Source: Streptomyces monashensis (lineage in GTDB: Bacteria; Actinomycetota; Actinomycetes; Streptomycetales; Streptomycetaceae). Taken from it: a stretch of DNA of 64,000 bases. A program made the translations under genes and the position numbers. The stretch spans positions 62,001 to 126,000 of the forward strand of contig NZ_MLYO01000045.1 of assembly GCF_001866665.1 (NCBI RefSeq). Reading direction: 5' to 3'. The notes beneath the pieces are model-generated. The model saw only the letters and a list, made by a program, of their open reading frames with translations. It was not told the DNA's origin and did not search any database. Every line of letters begins with the position of its first letter. The stretch's first letter is position 1. Positions 31,574 through 41,017 of this stretch are shown piece by piece.

Positions 31574-31844
31574 TTTCCGGTAAGACGCACAGCCGGGACA
31601 CAGAAAGGGCCGGGTAAGGCGAGCACAGGGAGTTCCCAGGAAGGCGGGAACAGGCAGATCCAGGTAAGAGCGGATGCCGGTACGCTCCCGATAGCCCCGG
31701 CGCCCGGACCATCGCCGTCCGATCCGTATGAATCCGGTGAATGTCCTCGCATCGGGGCCGCGCACCACGCGCACCCGCGTTTGCCCTACGGACTGTAGGG
31801 TCGACGTTTGCCCCGTCCCTCCCCACCCAAGGTGACCAGTCACC

Positions 31845-33668
31845 ATGCCCGCAGAGCAGTCGACCGTGATCGACGCGCAGGTCCCCGGCCAACGCGGCGG
31901 ACGCCGCGAGTTCCAGTTGCCCACGCCCAGCCCCCGGCTGCGCGCCGCGGCGGCCTCGGCCACCGTCTGGTACCTGCGGCTGATCGCCGTCTTCAACGTC
32001 ATCGCGGTGATGTCGCTGCCGTTCCGCAAAGAGGTGCAGGAACACAACGACGGCAAGCTCTTCACCGCACGCCACGTGCACGCCCACGTCCACCACGCCG
32101 GCAAGTTCTTCACGCCGTACCTGGCCACCGCGGGCCTGGTCTCGGCCGCGGCGGCGATCTTCCTGGCGCTGGTGATGCGGCGCAGGAAGCGGGCCGCGTG
32201 GGTGGTCAACATGCTGCTCGCCGGTCCCCTGTTCGTGCTGTACGTCCTCGCGCTCACCCAGCACCCGTTCAGCGGCCACGTCTTCAACTGGGTCTCCACC
32301 GCCCTCACCGGCCTCTTCGTGGCCGCGCTGCTGATCGGCCGCCGGGAGTTCAACGCCATCGGCGACCCCTCCAGCCCGAAGCTCGCCCTGGCCGTCGGCG
32401 TCGGCGGCGTCCTGGTGACCGGCGGCCTCGGCACACTGCTCGTGCACGCCACCAACAAGCTGCACCACGCACCGGTCCTCGAAGAGCTGGCGTACACCCT
32501 GCTGCGCGGCATCAGCGTCGGCCCGCTCGCCGACCGGGTCGACTCCGTGCACGCGCCCCGCTGGGTCGACATCATCATCAACGTCCTGCTGGCCGGCGTC
32601 TTCTGCCTGGTCCTGTACGCCTGCTTCCGCTCCCCGCGCGGGCGCCGGCTGCTCACCGACGAGGACGAGGAGAAGCTGCGCGCGCTGCTCGACAAGCACG
32701 GCGCCCGTGACTCCCTCGGCTACTTCGCGCTGCGCCGCGACAAGGCCGCCATCTTCTCGCCCACCGGGAAGGCGGCCGTCACCTACCGCGTCGTCGGCGC
32801 CGTCTCCCTCGCCTCCGGCGACCCGATCGGCGACCCCGAGGCCTGGCCCGGCGCCATCGACGCCTGGCTGTCGGAGGCCCGCCGGCACGCGTGGACCCCG
32901 GCCGTGATGGGCGCGAGCGAGGAGGCGGGCACGATCTACGCCCGCCACGGCCTGGACGCCCTCGAACTCGGCGACGAGGCGATCGTGGACATCGCGGACT
33001 TCACCCTGGAGGGCCGCGCCATGCGCGTCGTCCGCCAGGCCCACAACCGGGTCAAGCGGGCCGGCTACACGGTCCGGGTCCGCCGCCACGAGGACATCCC
33101 CGAAGAGGAGATGAACCGGCTCGTCCAGCGCGCCGACGACTGGCGCGACGGCGCCACCGAACGCGGCTTCTCGATGGCCCTCGGCCGGCTCGGCGACCCC
33201 GGGGACGGGCGCTGCGTGATGCTGGAGTGCCGCGACGCGAACGACGAACCGCGCGCCCTGCTCAGCTTCGTGCCCTGGGGCGAGCACGGCCTGTCCCTGG
33301 ACCTGATGCGCCGCGACCGCGACAGCGAGAACGGCCTGATGGAGTACATGGTCGTGGAACTCCTGGTCCAGGCGAAGGAGTTGGGGATCCAGCGGGTCTC
33401 GCTGAACTTCGCGATGTTCCGAGCGGTCTTCGAGCGCGGCGCCCGGCTCGGCGCCGGTCCGGTCCTGCGTCTGTGGCGCTCCGTCCTCACCTTCTTCTCC
33501 CGCTGGTGGCAGATCGAGTCCCTGTACCGCGCCAACGCCAAGTACCGCCCGGTCTGGGAGCCGCGGTTCCTGCTGTTCGCCAAGTCCAGCGACATACCGC
33601 GCATCGGCCTGGCCTCGGCCCGGGCGGAGGGGTTCCTCGAACTGCCGGGTATGGGCGGGAAGTCGTAG
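31845..33668 (+). CDS. LysX/MprF-type lysyltransferase (DUF2156) without a LysRS domain
   Basis: This 607-residue protein has about six membrane helices in residues 38-265, then the DUF2156 acyltransferase-like domain (about 280-600) with GDPIGDPEAW, FDLHH-like acidic strands, VRQAHNRVKRAGY and RVSLNFAMFRAVFERG, the latter diagnostic for the phosphatidylglycerol lysyltransferase catalytic half. In mycobacterial LysX this part is fused to a lysyl-tRNA synthetase; here it ends at the DUF2156 domain. It probably moves lysine (or another amino acid) from tRNA to membrane phosphatidylglycerol. An unlinked class I lysS is at 46483-48219. Single gene, terminated by a 22-bp hairpin. Confidence 0.87.
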   Translation: MPAEQSTVIDAQVPGQRGGRREFQLPTPSPRLRAAAASATVWYLRLIAVFNVIAVMSLPFRKEVQEHNDGKLFTARHVHAHVHHAGKFFTPYLATAGLVSAAAAIFLALVMRRRKRAAWVVNMLLAGPLFVLYVLALTQHPFSGHVFNWVSTALTGLFVAALLIGRREFNAIGDPSSPKLALAVGVGGVLVTGGLGTLLVHATNKLHHAPVLEELAYTLLRGISVGPLADRVDSVHAPRWVDIIINVLLAGVFCLVLYACFRSPRGRRLLTDEDEEKLRALLDKHGARDSLGYFALRRDKAAIFSPTGKAAVTYRVVGAVSLASGDPIGDPEAWPGAIDAWLSEARRHAWTPAVMGASEEAGTIYARHGLDALELGDEAIVDIADFTLEGRAMRVVRQAHNRVKRAGYTVRVRRHEDIPEEEMNRLVQRADDWRDGATERGFSMALGRLGDPGDGRCVMLECRDANDEPRALLSFVPWGEHGLSLDLMRRDRDSENGLMEYMVVELLVQAKELGIQRVSLNFAMFRAVFERGARLGAGPVLRLWRSVLTFFSRWWQIESLYRANAKYRPVWEPRFLLFAKSSDIPRIGLASARAEGFLELPGMGGKS

Positions 33669-33689
33669 GACCGCGCGGCGGCGACGGCT

Positions 33690-33739
33690 GAAGAGCGGTG
33701 GCGGCGGCTGATGATTCTCAGCCGCCGCCACCGCTCTTC
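33690..33739. terminator. Strong bidirectional terminator
   Basis: A perfect 22-bp inverted repeat with a 6-nt loop lies between the convergent lysyltransferase (ends 33668) and histidine kinase (ends 33743) genes. It is the longest perfect stem seen in the window. Confidence 0.92.
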
Positions 33740-33742
33740 GCC

Positions 33743-35170
33743 TCACACGATCCCGCCGCCCACGGTGAACCCGATGACCGAGCCGCCGCCCTCGCGCCGG
33801 AAGGCGAACGGCGCTCCGCCGTGCGCCATGGCGACCTCGCGGACGATGGACAGCCCGAGGCCCGAGCCCGGCAGGGAGCGGGCGTCGGCGGCCCGGTAGA
33901 AGCGGTCGAAGATGCGGATGAGGTCGCCCTCGGCGATACCCGGCCCCCGGTCCAGCACCTCCACCCGCACCGTGCCCGAGCGGGCCGGCCCGGTGACGTC
34001 GATCTCGATGGGCGACGTGCGGTCCCGGTCGAACTTGGCCGCGTTCTCCACCAGGTTGGACATGGCCCGCTGGAGCATGCCCGGCCGGCCGTCGGTCGTC
34101 GTGTCACCGCTCGTACGCAGCACGATCTCGCGCCCGGTACGGCGCTTGGCCAGCCCCACCACCTCCTCGGCGATGTCGGCGAGGTCGACGCGCTGCGGCG
34201 GCTCGGTGTCGGACTGCCCGGCGGCGAGGTCGACCAGCTCGTTGACCAGGTCGGTCAGTTCGCGGGCCTCCTGGCCGAGGTCGGCGACCAGGTCCTCACG
34301 GGTCTCGGGCGGAAGCTCGTCGATACGGCGCAGCAGCGAGATGTTCGTCCGCAGGGACGTGAGCGGGGTGCGCAGCTCGTGTCCCGCGTCCTGCACCAGC
34401 CGGCGCTGGTCCTCCTCGGACTGCGCGAGCCGGCCCAGCATCCGGTCGAAGGCACGGCCCAGCCGGCCCACCTCGTCCAGCCCGGTGACCGGCACGTCGA
34501 TGCCCAGCCGGCGGGTGCGGGCCACGTCCTCGGCGGCGGAGGTGAGGATCACCAGGCGCCGGGTGATCCGGCGCGCCAGCCACCAGCCGAACAGGCCGGC
34601 GGCCACCACGACCGCCGCCATCAGGATCAGCGTGCGCCGCTGAAGGGTGCGCAGCAGGTCTTCGGTGTCGCTGAACTCCTGGGCGATCTGCACCGCGCCC
34701 CGCCCGTCGCCGAGCGAGATGGTCGCGATGCGGTACAGGTCCGAGTCGACCGGCACGTCCTTGTGCTGGACCACCTTCCCGGCGGTCTGCGCGAGGGCCA
34801 TCGCCTTGTCCCGCGAGGTGACGGGCAGGCTCGGACTGCCGTGGTCCACTATCTGGCCCTGCGCGCCCAGCACCTGGACATCGGTGCGCGCCGGCCGGAC
34901 CAGGTCGTGCCCCGGCCGGGACGACGAGAAGTCCTCCGGCACCATCTCGTGCTGCCGCACCTCGTCCCGTACGTCCTGCACGACCTGCGAGAACACCGAC
35001 TGCTGGTCGACCCGGACCAGCCGGGCGGCGGAGCTGTAGGACAGGATGCCGACGAGGATCGTGACCGCAGCGGTGACGGCCGCGAAGGAGACGACGAAGG
35101 TGGTGCGCAGGGAGACGAGCCCCGGCCGGCGCCCGGCCAGCGACCGCCTGAGCCGCGTGAGGCGGCCCAC
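33743..35170 (-). CDS. Sensor histidine kinase (MprB/CseC-like)
   Basis: This 475-residue protein has an N-terminal helix (about 24-46), an extracytoplasmic sensor of about 120 residues, and a second helix (about 182-204). These lead into a HAMP domain (RRITRRLVILTSAAEDVA), a dimerisation helix with the phospho-acceptor in GHELRTPLTS, and the ATPase boxes NLVENAAKFD (N), DRGPGIAEGD (G1) and GSGLGLSIV (G2). It starts at GTG 35170, directly after the response regulator stop. The signal is unknown; cell-envelope stress is usual for this class. Confidence 0.95.
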   Translation of the reverse strand: MGRLTRLRRSLAGRRPGLVSLRTTFVVSFAAVTAAVTILVGILSYSSAARLVRVDQQSVFSQVVQDVRDEVRQHEMVPEDFSSSRPGHDLVRPARTDVQVLGAQGQIVDHGSPSLPVTSRDKAMALAQTAGKVVQHKDVPVDSDLYRIATISLGDGRGAVQIAQEFSDTEDLLRTLQRRTLILMAAVVVAAGLFGWWLARRITRRLVILTSAAEDVARTRRLGIDVPVTGLDEVGRLGRAFDRMLGRLAQSEEDQRRLVQDAGHELRTPLTSLRTNISLLRRIDELPPETREDLVADLGQEARELTDLVNELVDLAAGQSDTEPPQRVDLADIAEEVVGLAKRRTGREIVLRTSGDTTTDGRPGMLQRAMSNLVENAAKFDRDRTSPIEIDVTGPARSGTVRVEVLDRGPGIAEGDLIRIFDRFYRAADARSLPGSGLGLSIVREVAMAHGGAPFAFRREGGGSVIGFTVGGGIV

Positions 35171-35908
<738 letters not shown>

Positions 35909-36032
35909 GTCCCCAGTTTGCCAAGCCCTCCGGCGGTTCGGTCGGGACGGGCGGCCGTACGATCACCCTTTTTACCGCCCTCTCACCGTCACAGCGGAAC
36001 CCGGTCCCACCGCTTTCCGTCCTCTCACCATC

Positions 36033-36060
36033 TCCGCCCCGCCCGACCGGGCGGGGCGGA
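36033..36060. terminator. Hairpin terminator at the truncated end of the flavin-reductase remnant
   Basis: A perfect 13-bp GC stem (TCCGCCCCGCCCG and complement, 2-nt loop). The reading frame of the pseudogene runs directly into it. Confidence 0.8.
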
Positions 36061-36296
36061 GTGACGACGATCAGCCCGTCGGCCCCCGCCACGGCGTCCT
36101 GCGCGGCGGCGAGCCCCCTGCCGGGGAACCCGTCGGTGAAGTGGTGCGCGATCCCGACGGCGAGCTAGCGCAAATCGACGACCCGCACGTCCACCGGCAC
36201 CGGCGCCCGCCGGACCACCGCGGCGGCCGGCCGGTCGGCCGGCAGCCGGGTGGACGACGGCACACTCAGCCCCGCGGACACCACGCCGAGCCTCAT
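36060..36296 (-). pseudogene. FMN reductase remnant (partner of the LLM oxidoreductase)
   Basis: ATG 36296 overlaps the LLM gene stop (ATGA), as in the usual gene pair. The reading MRLGVVSAGLSVPSSTRLPA is the start of an NADPH-dependent FMN reductase; codon 44 is TAG where Glu is expected after VVDLR, and reading continues with LAVGIAHHFTDGFPGRGL and ADGLIVVTP. Homology then ends at a terminator hairpin, so about 100 C-terminal residues are missing. Both a nonsense change and a 3' deletion are therefore present. Confidence 0.88.
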
Positions 36297-37405
36297 GCGA
36301 CGACCTCCTTGTCCGCCTCCTTGCGCGCGCCCCCACGCGCGGCGGCGAGCAGGGACTGGTGCGTGGGCGCCTGCGGCACCGCGGCCGGCCGGCCCTTGGC
36401 GAACTCCTCGCGCAGCACCGGCACGACCTCCTCGCCCAGCAGGTCGAGCTGCTCCAGCACGGTCTTCAGCGGCAGCCCCGCGTGGTCCATGAGGAACAGC
36501 TGGCGCTGGTAGTCACCGGCGTACTCGCGGAACGCCAGCGTCTTCTCGATCACCTGCTGCGGCGAGCCCACGGTCAGCGGGGTCTGCTCGGTGAAGTCCT
36601 CCAGCGAGGGCCCGTGGCCGTAGACCGGCGCGTTGTCGAAGTACGGCCGGAACTCACGCACCGCGTCCTGCGAGTTCCTCCGCATGAACACCTGGCCGCC
36701 GAGCCCGACGATCGCCTGCTCGGGCGTGCCGTGCCCGTAGTGGGCGTACCGGGCCCGGTACAGCTCGACCATCCGCCTGGTGTGGTCGGCCGGCCAGAAG
36801 ATGTTGTTGTGGAAGAAGCCGTCGCCGTAGAAGGCCGCCTGCTCGGCGATCTCCGGCGAGCGGATCGAGCCGTGCCAGACGAACGGGGGTACGCCGTCCA
36901 GCGGCCGCGGGGTCGAGGTGAAGCCCTGGAGCGGCGTGCGGAACGTGCCCTGCCAGTCCACGACGTCCTCGCGCCACAGCCGGCGCAGCAGGGCGTAGTT
37001 CTCGATGGCGAGGTCGATGCCCTTCCGGATGTCCTGCCCGAACCACGGGTACACCGGCCCGGTGTTGCCGCGGCCCATCATGAGGTCCACCCGGCCGTCG
37101 GCCAGGTGCTGGAGCATCGCGAAGTCCTCGGCGATCTTCACCGGGTCGTTGGTGGTGATCAGCGTGGTGGACGTGGACAGGACGATGCGCTCGGTCCGCG
37201 CCGCGATGTAGCCGAGCATGGTGGTCGGCGACGACGGCACGAACGGCGGGTTGTGGTGCTCACCGGTCGCGAAGACGTCCAGACCGACCTCCTCGGCCTT
37301 CCGGGCGATGGCGACCATGGCCTTGATCCGCTCACCCTCGGTCGGGGTGCGCCCCGTGGTGGGGTCCGGCGTGACGTCGCCGACCGTGAAGATCCCGAAC
37401 TGCAT
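36293..37405 (-). CDS. LLM-class flavin-dependent oxidoreductase (CE1758 family)
   Basis: This protein of 370 residues has the luciferase-like TIM barrel: MQFGIFTVGDVTPDP, DVFATGEHHNPPFVPSSP, VLSTSTTLITTNDPV, DLMMGRGNTGPVYPW. It would use reduced flavin to oxidise an organic substrate that is not identifiable. Its FMN reductase partner, normally encoded immediately downstream, is broken, so it must get reduced flavin elsewhere or be idle. It starts at ATG 37405. Confidence 0.92.
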   Translation of the reverse strand: MQFGIFTVGDVTPDPTTGRTPTEGERIKAMVAIARKAEEVGLDVFATGEHHNPPFVPSSPTTMLGYIAARTERIVLSTSTTLITTNDPVKIAEDFAMLQHLADGRVDLMMGRGNTGPVYPWFGQDIRKGIDLAIENYALLRRLWREDVVDWQGTFRTPLQGFTSTPRPLDGVPPFVWHGSIRSPEIAEQAAFYGDGFFHNNIFWPADHTRRMVELYRARYAHYGHGTPEQAIVGLGGQVFMRRNSQDAVREFRPYFDNAPVYGHGPSLEDFTEQTPLTVGSPQQVIEKTLAFREYAGDYQRQLFLMDHAGLPLKTVLEQLDLLGEEVVPVLREEFAKGRPAAVPQAPTHQSLLAAARGGARKEADKEVVA

Positions 37406-37478
37406 GGTCGCTCACCCTCCAGATTGTTGACTGTTCAACCATACCTCTCCAACGGCCACCCCACCCCGGCCATTCCCC

Positions 37479-38378
37479 CTACGGCACCAGCACCAGCCGC
37501 CCCCGCACACCGCCCTCCGCGAGCCGCGCATGCGCCGTGCCCGCGTCCTCGAAGGCGTACGTCCCGGCCACCCGCAGCGTCAGCGCCCCCTCGTCCACCA
37601 GCCGCGCCAGCTCCGCCAGCCGCGCCCCGTCCGGCCGCACGGCCACCGAGCCGGTCCGCACGCCGCGCACCGCGCCGGGGTGCTCACCGGGCCGCACGCC
37701 CACGTACGCACCGCCGTCCCGCACCCACGCGAGCGCCCGCTCACCGAGCACCGCCGCGTCCAGCACCGCGTCCACACCCCCCTCTCCGGCCTCACCGGCC
37801 CCGTCGACCGTGAAGCGCGCCGCCCCCAGCGACCGCACCAGCTCCTCGTCGCCCGCCCGGGCCTGCCCGACGACCTCGATCCCCCGGCGCGCGGCCAGCT
37901 GCACCGCGAACCCGCCGACCGCGCCCGCCGCCCCGGTCACCAGCAACGTGGCCCCCGGCGCGAGCTCCAGCAGGTCCAGAGCCTGCAGCGCGGTCAGCCC
38001 GTTCAGCGGCAGGGTGCCCGCGTGCACCGCGTCGACCGACTCCGGCGCCCCGGCCACCGCGTCCGCGTCGACCACGACGTACTCCGCGTGCGCCCCGAGC
38101 GGCGCGTCCACCCCCGGCACCAGCGCCACCACCGCGTCGCCGACCCGCCAGGAGGCGGGAGACCCCACCGCGTCCACCGTCCCGGCCACGTCCCAGCCGA
38201 GCCCGAGCGTCTTGCCGGCCCCGCCGAAGAAACCGGTGCGCACGGCCGCGTCCACCGGGTTCAGCGCACCGGCCGCCACCTTGATCCGCACCTGCCGGGG
38301 CCCCGGCTCCGGCACCGCCGCCTCCGCGACCTCCACGACCTCCGGACCGCCGAACGTCCGCACCACGACTGCACGCAT
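37479..38378 (-). CDS. Zinc-independent quinone oxidoreductase / MDR alcohol dehydrogenase-like
   Basis: This 299-residue medium-chain dehydrogenase has MRAVVVRTFGGPEVVEV at the start, GALNPVDAAVRTG, GWDVAGTVDAVG, and LLVTGAAGAVGGFAVQLA as the NADP-binding fold; the structural zinc Cys cluster is missing, as in QOR/zeta-crystallin proteins. ATG 38378 is divergent from the HxlR gene, its likely regulator. It probably reduces quinones or other electrophiles. Confidence 0.92.
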   Translation of the reverse strand: MRAVVVRTFGGPEVVEVAEAAVPEPGPRQVRIKVAAGALNPVDAAVRTGFFGGAGKTLGLGWDVAGTVDAVGSPASWRVGDAVVALVPGVDAPLGAHAEYVVVDADAVAGAPESVDAVHAGTLPLNGLTALQALDLLELAPGATLLVTGAAGAVGGFAVQLAARRGIEVVGQARAGDEELVRSLGAARFTVDGAGEAGEGGVDAVLDAAVLGERALAWVRDGGAYVGVRPGEHPGAVRGVRTGSVAVRPDGARLAELARLVDEGALTLRVAGTYAFEDAGTAHARLAEGGVRGRLVLVP

Positions 38379-38454
38379 GAGAAATCTCCCCAACTGATGG
38401 TTTATGCGGCACTTTCCCGCCGCACCACCAACCGTAGGAGAGCTACTATCCATT

Positions 38455-38468
38455 GGTAAGTAATTACC
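38455..38468. promoter_or_regulatory. Candidate HxlR operator
   Basis: GGTAA-GTAA-TTACC, a palindrome in the 123-bp space between the divergent QOR and HxlR genes, sits in an AT-rich patch (38440-38470) that stands out from the GC-rich surroundings. Confidence 0.65.
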
Positions 38469-38501
38469 TGAGAGTGCGTAGCTGACCCGAAGGAGAGCAC
38501 C

Positions 38502-38906
38502 ATGCCGACGACCACCGCGGCCCAGCGACGCGAACAGGCCCGCGCCGACTACGACGCCTTCCTGCGCGAGTGCCCCACCAACCAGCTCCTCGGCCGCCTC
38601 AGCGACAAGTGGGTCAGCCTCGTCGTCGCCGCCCTGGCACCCGGCCCCATGCGCTACAGCGACCTCGGCCGCAAGATCGCGGGCGTCAGCCCCAAGATGC
38701 TCACCCAGACCCTGCGCACCCTCGAACGCGACGGCATCATCAGCCGCACCGTCACCCCGTCCGTCCCCGTCCGCGTCGACTACGCCCTCACCCCGCTCGG
38801 CACCAGCCTCGCCGGCCTCCTCACGGCCGTGAAGGCATGGGCGGAAACCCACTTCGACGACGTACGAGCGGCCCGCGAGACCTACGACACCGAGAACCCC
38901 GCATAG
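38502..38906 (+). CDS. HxlR-family transcriptional regulator
   Basis: This 134-residue winged-helix protein has CPTNQLLGRLSDKWVSLVV and MRYSDLGRKIAGVSPKMLTQ with LRTLERDGIISR, the HxlR signature. The single Cys25 is in the position used for thiol sensing in related redox regulators (QorR/YodB type). It is divergent from a quinone oxidoreductase, the usual QorR-like pairing. AAGGAGAGC precedes ATG 38502. Confidence 0.93.
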   Translation: MPTTTAAQRREQARADYDAFLRECPTNQLLGRLSDKWVSLVVAALAPGPMRYSDLGRKIAGVSPKMLTQTLRTLERDGIISRTVTPSVPVRVDYALTPLGTSLAGLLTAVKAWAETHFDDVRAARETYDTENPA

Positions 38907-38930
38907 GCCGCCCGGACCGGGAACCGGACC

Positions 38931-39413
38931 TCAGAAGGTGTACGCGTCCCCGGTGTCCAGCACGAGGACCTTCAGCCCGTCGTTCGACCGACCCCTGTCC
39001 ACCGCGCCACCCGCCCACACGGCGTCCACCGCCAGCGTGACCTCCGACGACCGCTCGCCCAGCCGCACCGGCACCCGCAGCAATTCCCCCGCCGCATCCA
39101 CCGCCACCGCACCCGTCCCGCACAGAAGCGTGCGCTCGTCCTCCCGCACACACCGGGCCGGCAACTGCTGCGCCGCGGCCAGCGGCACCGACCAGCGCAG
39201 CCGCACCGTCGCGTCCGGCACGGCGGCCGGCCCGCCGTTCCACGGCGTCAGCCGCAGCTCGACCGCTCCCCCCTCCAACTGCGCGACCCCGTGAAACGCC
39301 AGATCCACCTCCGGAGCGGAAGCCGAAACCGGACCGGGAGCGGCCACAGCACCCCCGCACACCAGCACCACCCCGGCACACACCACCCCCGACACCACTG
39401 CCCGAGCCCGCAT
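38931..39413 (-). CDS. Secreted protein of unknown function
   Basis: This 160-residue protein has a signal peptide (RARAVVSGVVCAGVVLVCGGA) and an all-beta body with VELRLTPWNGGPAAVPDATV and a probable disulfide (Cys near 94 and 103). No family is recognised. ATG 39413 is preceded by GAGGTGA; a GTG six codons... upstream (39419) is also possible. It is convergent with the HxlR gene. Confidence 0.65.
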   Translation of the reverse strand: MRARAVVSGVVCAGVVLVCGGAVAAPGPVSASAPEVDLAFHGVAQLEGGAVELRLTPWNGGPAAVPDATVRLRWSVPLAAAQQLPARCVREDERTLLCGTGAVAVDAAGELLRVPVRLGERSSEVTLAVDAVWAGGAVDRGRSNDGLKVLVLDTGDAYTF

Positions 39414-39531
39414 CCGCACGCCACTCACCTCGCACTCCGGCCACCCTGGCTGTCGTAGGCATGTATGCCACCGCAGCCACCGCCCAGGCGCCCTCCAACA
39501 GGTGACACGCGCGGATGACAAGCTGGACGGC

Positions 39532-39870
39532 ATGCCGGTCCTCCGCTCCGCCGCCCTGTTCGTCGTCGCCGCGCTCTTCGAGATCGGCGGCGCCTGGCTG
39601 ATCTGGCAGGGGGTACGCGAACACCGCGGCTGGCTGTGGATGGCCGGCGGAGTACTCTCCCTCGGCGCGTACGGCTTCGTCGCCACCTTCCAGCCCGACG
39701 CCCACTTCGGCCGCATCCTCGCCGCCTACGGCGGGATCTTCGTGGCCGGCTCGATCCTGTGGGGCATGGTCGCCGACGGCTACCGCCCCGACCGCTACGA
39801 CCTCACGGGCGCCCTGATCTGCCTCGCCGGCATGGCCGTGATCATGTGGGCCCCGCGGAACGGCGGCTGA
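39532..39870 (+). CDS. YnfA/UPF0060 family small membrane protein
   Basis: This 112-residue protein has four membrane helices and the family motifs ALFEIGGAWLIWQG, LSLGAYGFVATFQPDAHFGR and YGGIFVAGSILWG. UPF0060 proteins resemble small multidrug resistance transporters, but substrate and activity are unknown. ATG 39532 is chosen with a weak GGA site; the upstream ATG 39502 region is poor. It is followed by the SDR gene on the same strand. Confidence 0.9.
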   Translation: MPVLRSAALFVVAALFEIGGAWLIWQGVREHRGWLWMAGGVLSLGAYGFVATFQPDAHFGRILAAYGGIFVAGSILWGMVADGYRPDRYDLTGALICLAGMAVIMWAPRNGG

Positions 39871-39931
39871 CCCTCACTTACGCTGGACCGAGCACCGCCA
39901 CCGGACCCCCGAACGACCACAGGAGCAGCCC

Positions 39932-40699
39932 ATGGCCCCGGCCCCCGCGTCCCGCATCGCCGTCGTCACCGGTGCGAGCAGCGGCATCGGAGCCGCCACG
40001 GCCCGACAGCTGGCCGAGGCCGGGTACCGCGTCGTCCTCACCGCGCGCCGCAAGGACCGCATCGAGGCGCTCGCCGAGGAGCTGACGAACGCGGGACACT
40101 CGGCGACGGCCTACCCGCTGGACGTGACCGACCGCACCGCGGTGGACGAGTTCGCGAGCGCCTTCACCTCGATCGCCGTCCTGGTCAACAACGCGGGCGG
40201 CGCCCTCGGCGCGGACCCGGTGGCCACCGGCGACCCGGAGCACTGGCGCACGATGTACGAGACGAACGTCATCGGCACCCTGCACGTCACCCAGGCCCTG
40301 CTCCCCAAGCTGGAGGCGAGCGGCGACGGCACGGTCGTGGTGCTCACCTCCACGGCCGGCCACGGCACCTACGAGGGCGGCGGGGGCTACGTCGCCGCCA
40401 AGCACGGCGAGCACGTCCTCGCCGAGACCCTCCGCCTGGAGATCGTCGGCCGCCCGGTCCGCGTCATCGAGGTCGCCCCCGGCATGGTCAAGACCGACGA
40501 GTTCGCCCTGACCCGCTTCGGCGGAGACACCGCGAGGGCCTCCAAGGTCTACGAGGGCGTCGCCGAACCCCTCACGGCCGACGACGTCGCCGACACGATC
40601 ACCTGGGCCGTCACCCGCCCCAGCCACGTCAACGTCGACCTCCTGGTCCTGCGCCCCCGCGCCCAGGCCTCCAACACCAAGGTCCACAGGGAACTGTGA
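39932..40699 (+). CDS. Short-chain dehydrogenase/reductase
   Basis: This 255-residue classical SDR has VVTGASSGIGAATA for NADP binding, VLVNNAGG, and a catalytic Ser in VVLTSTAGHGTY with the YVAAKHG Tyr-Lys pair at about 153-157. AGGAGCAGCC precedes ATG 39932. The stop overlaps the next small gene (TGATG). The substrate is unknown. Confidence 0.93.
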   Translation: MAPAPASRIAVVTGASSGIGAATARQLAEAGYRVVLTARRKDRIEALAEELTNAGHSATAYPLDVTDRTAVDEFASAFTSIAVLVNNAGGALGADPVATGDPEHWRTMYETNVIGTLHVTQALLPKLEASGDGTVVVLTSTAGHGTYEGGGGYVAAKHGEHVLAETLRLEIVGRPVRVIEVAPGMVKTDEFALTRFGGDTARASKVYEGVAEPLTADDVADTITWAVTRPSHVNVDLLVLRPRAQASNTKVHREL

Positions 40700-40893
40700 T
40701 GCCGGACAACACCGAGTCCGAGTCCCCCGAGCCCGTCGACGCCCTCGACTCCCTCGAGAAGACCCTGGAACAACGCCGCCTCGCCCAGGAGAAGAAGGAC
40801 GAACGCCGGGTCTGGTGGTTCCTCGGCTACTTCCTCTTCGGCATCCACATCGTGGCCTTCGTGATGATCTACGCGGTGCGGCACGGGAAGTAA
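40699..40893 (+). CDS. Small single-helix membrane protein
   Basis: This 64-residue protein has an acidic N-terminal half with a short amphipathic stretch (LDSLEKTLEQRRLAQEKKDE), then one membrane helix (WWFLGYFLFGIHIVAFVMIY) and a basic tail. ATG 40699 overlaps the SDR stop as TGATG, so the two are co-translated. Homologues of this kind accompany SDR genes in streptomycetes; no function is known. Confidence 0.8.
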   Translation: MPDNTESESPEPVDALDSLEKTLEQRRLAQEKKDERRVWWFLGYFLFGIHIVAFVMIYAVRHGK

Positions 40894-40911
40894 CCCAAAG
40901 GGGTTAACCCC
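40891..40911 (+). terminator. Hairpin after the SDR-small protein pair
   Basis: Overlapping inverted repeats TAACCC-AAAG-GGGTTA (40891-40906) and GGGGTTAACCCC (40900-40911) start at the stop codon; either could end transcription. Confidence 0.5.
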
Positions 40912-41017
40912 ACCGATCCCCCGATCAACAACCGAACAGGCGCCCTAGGCTCGCGCCACACGATCAGCTCGACGGCCCCCGGCGGAGATTGCAGTCCCTG
41001 CCGGGGACCTCACCAGC

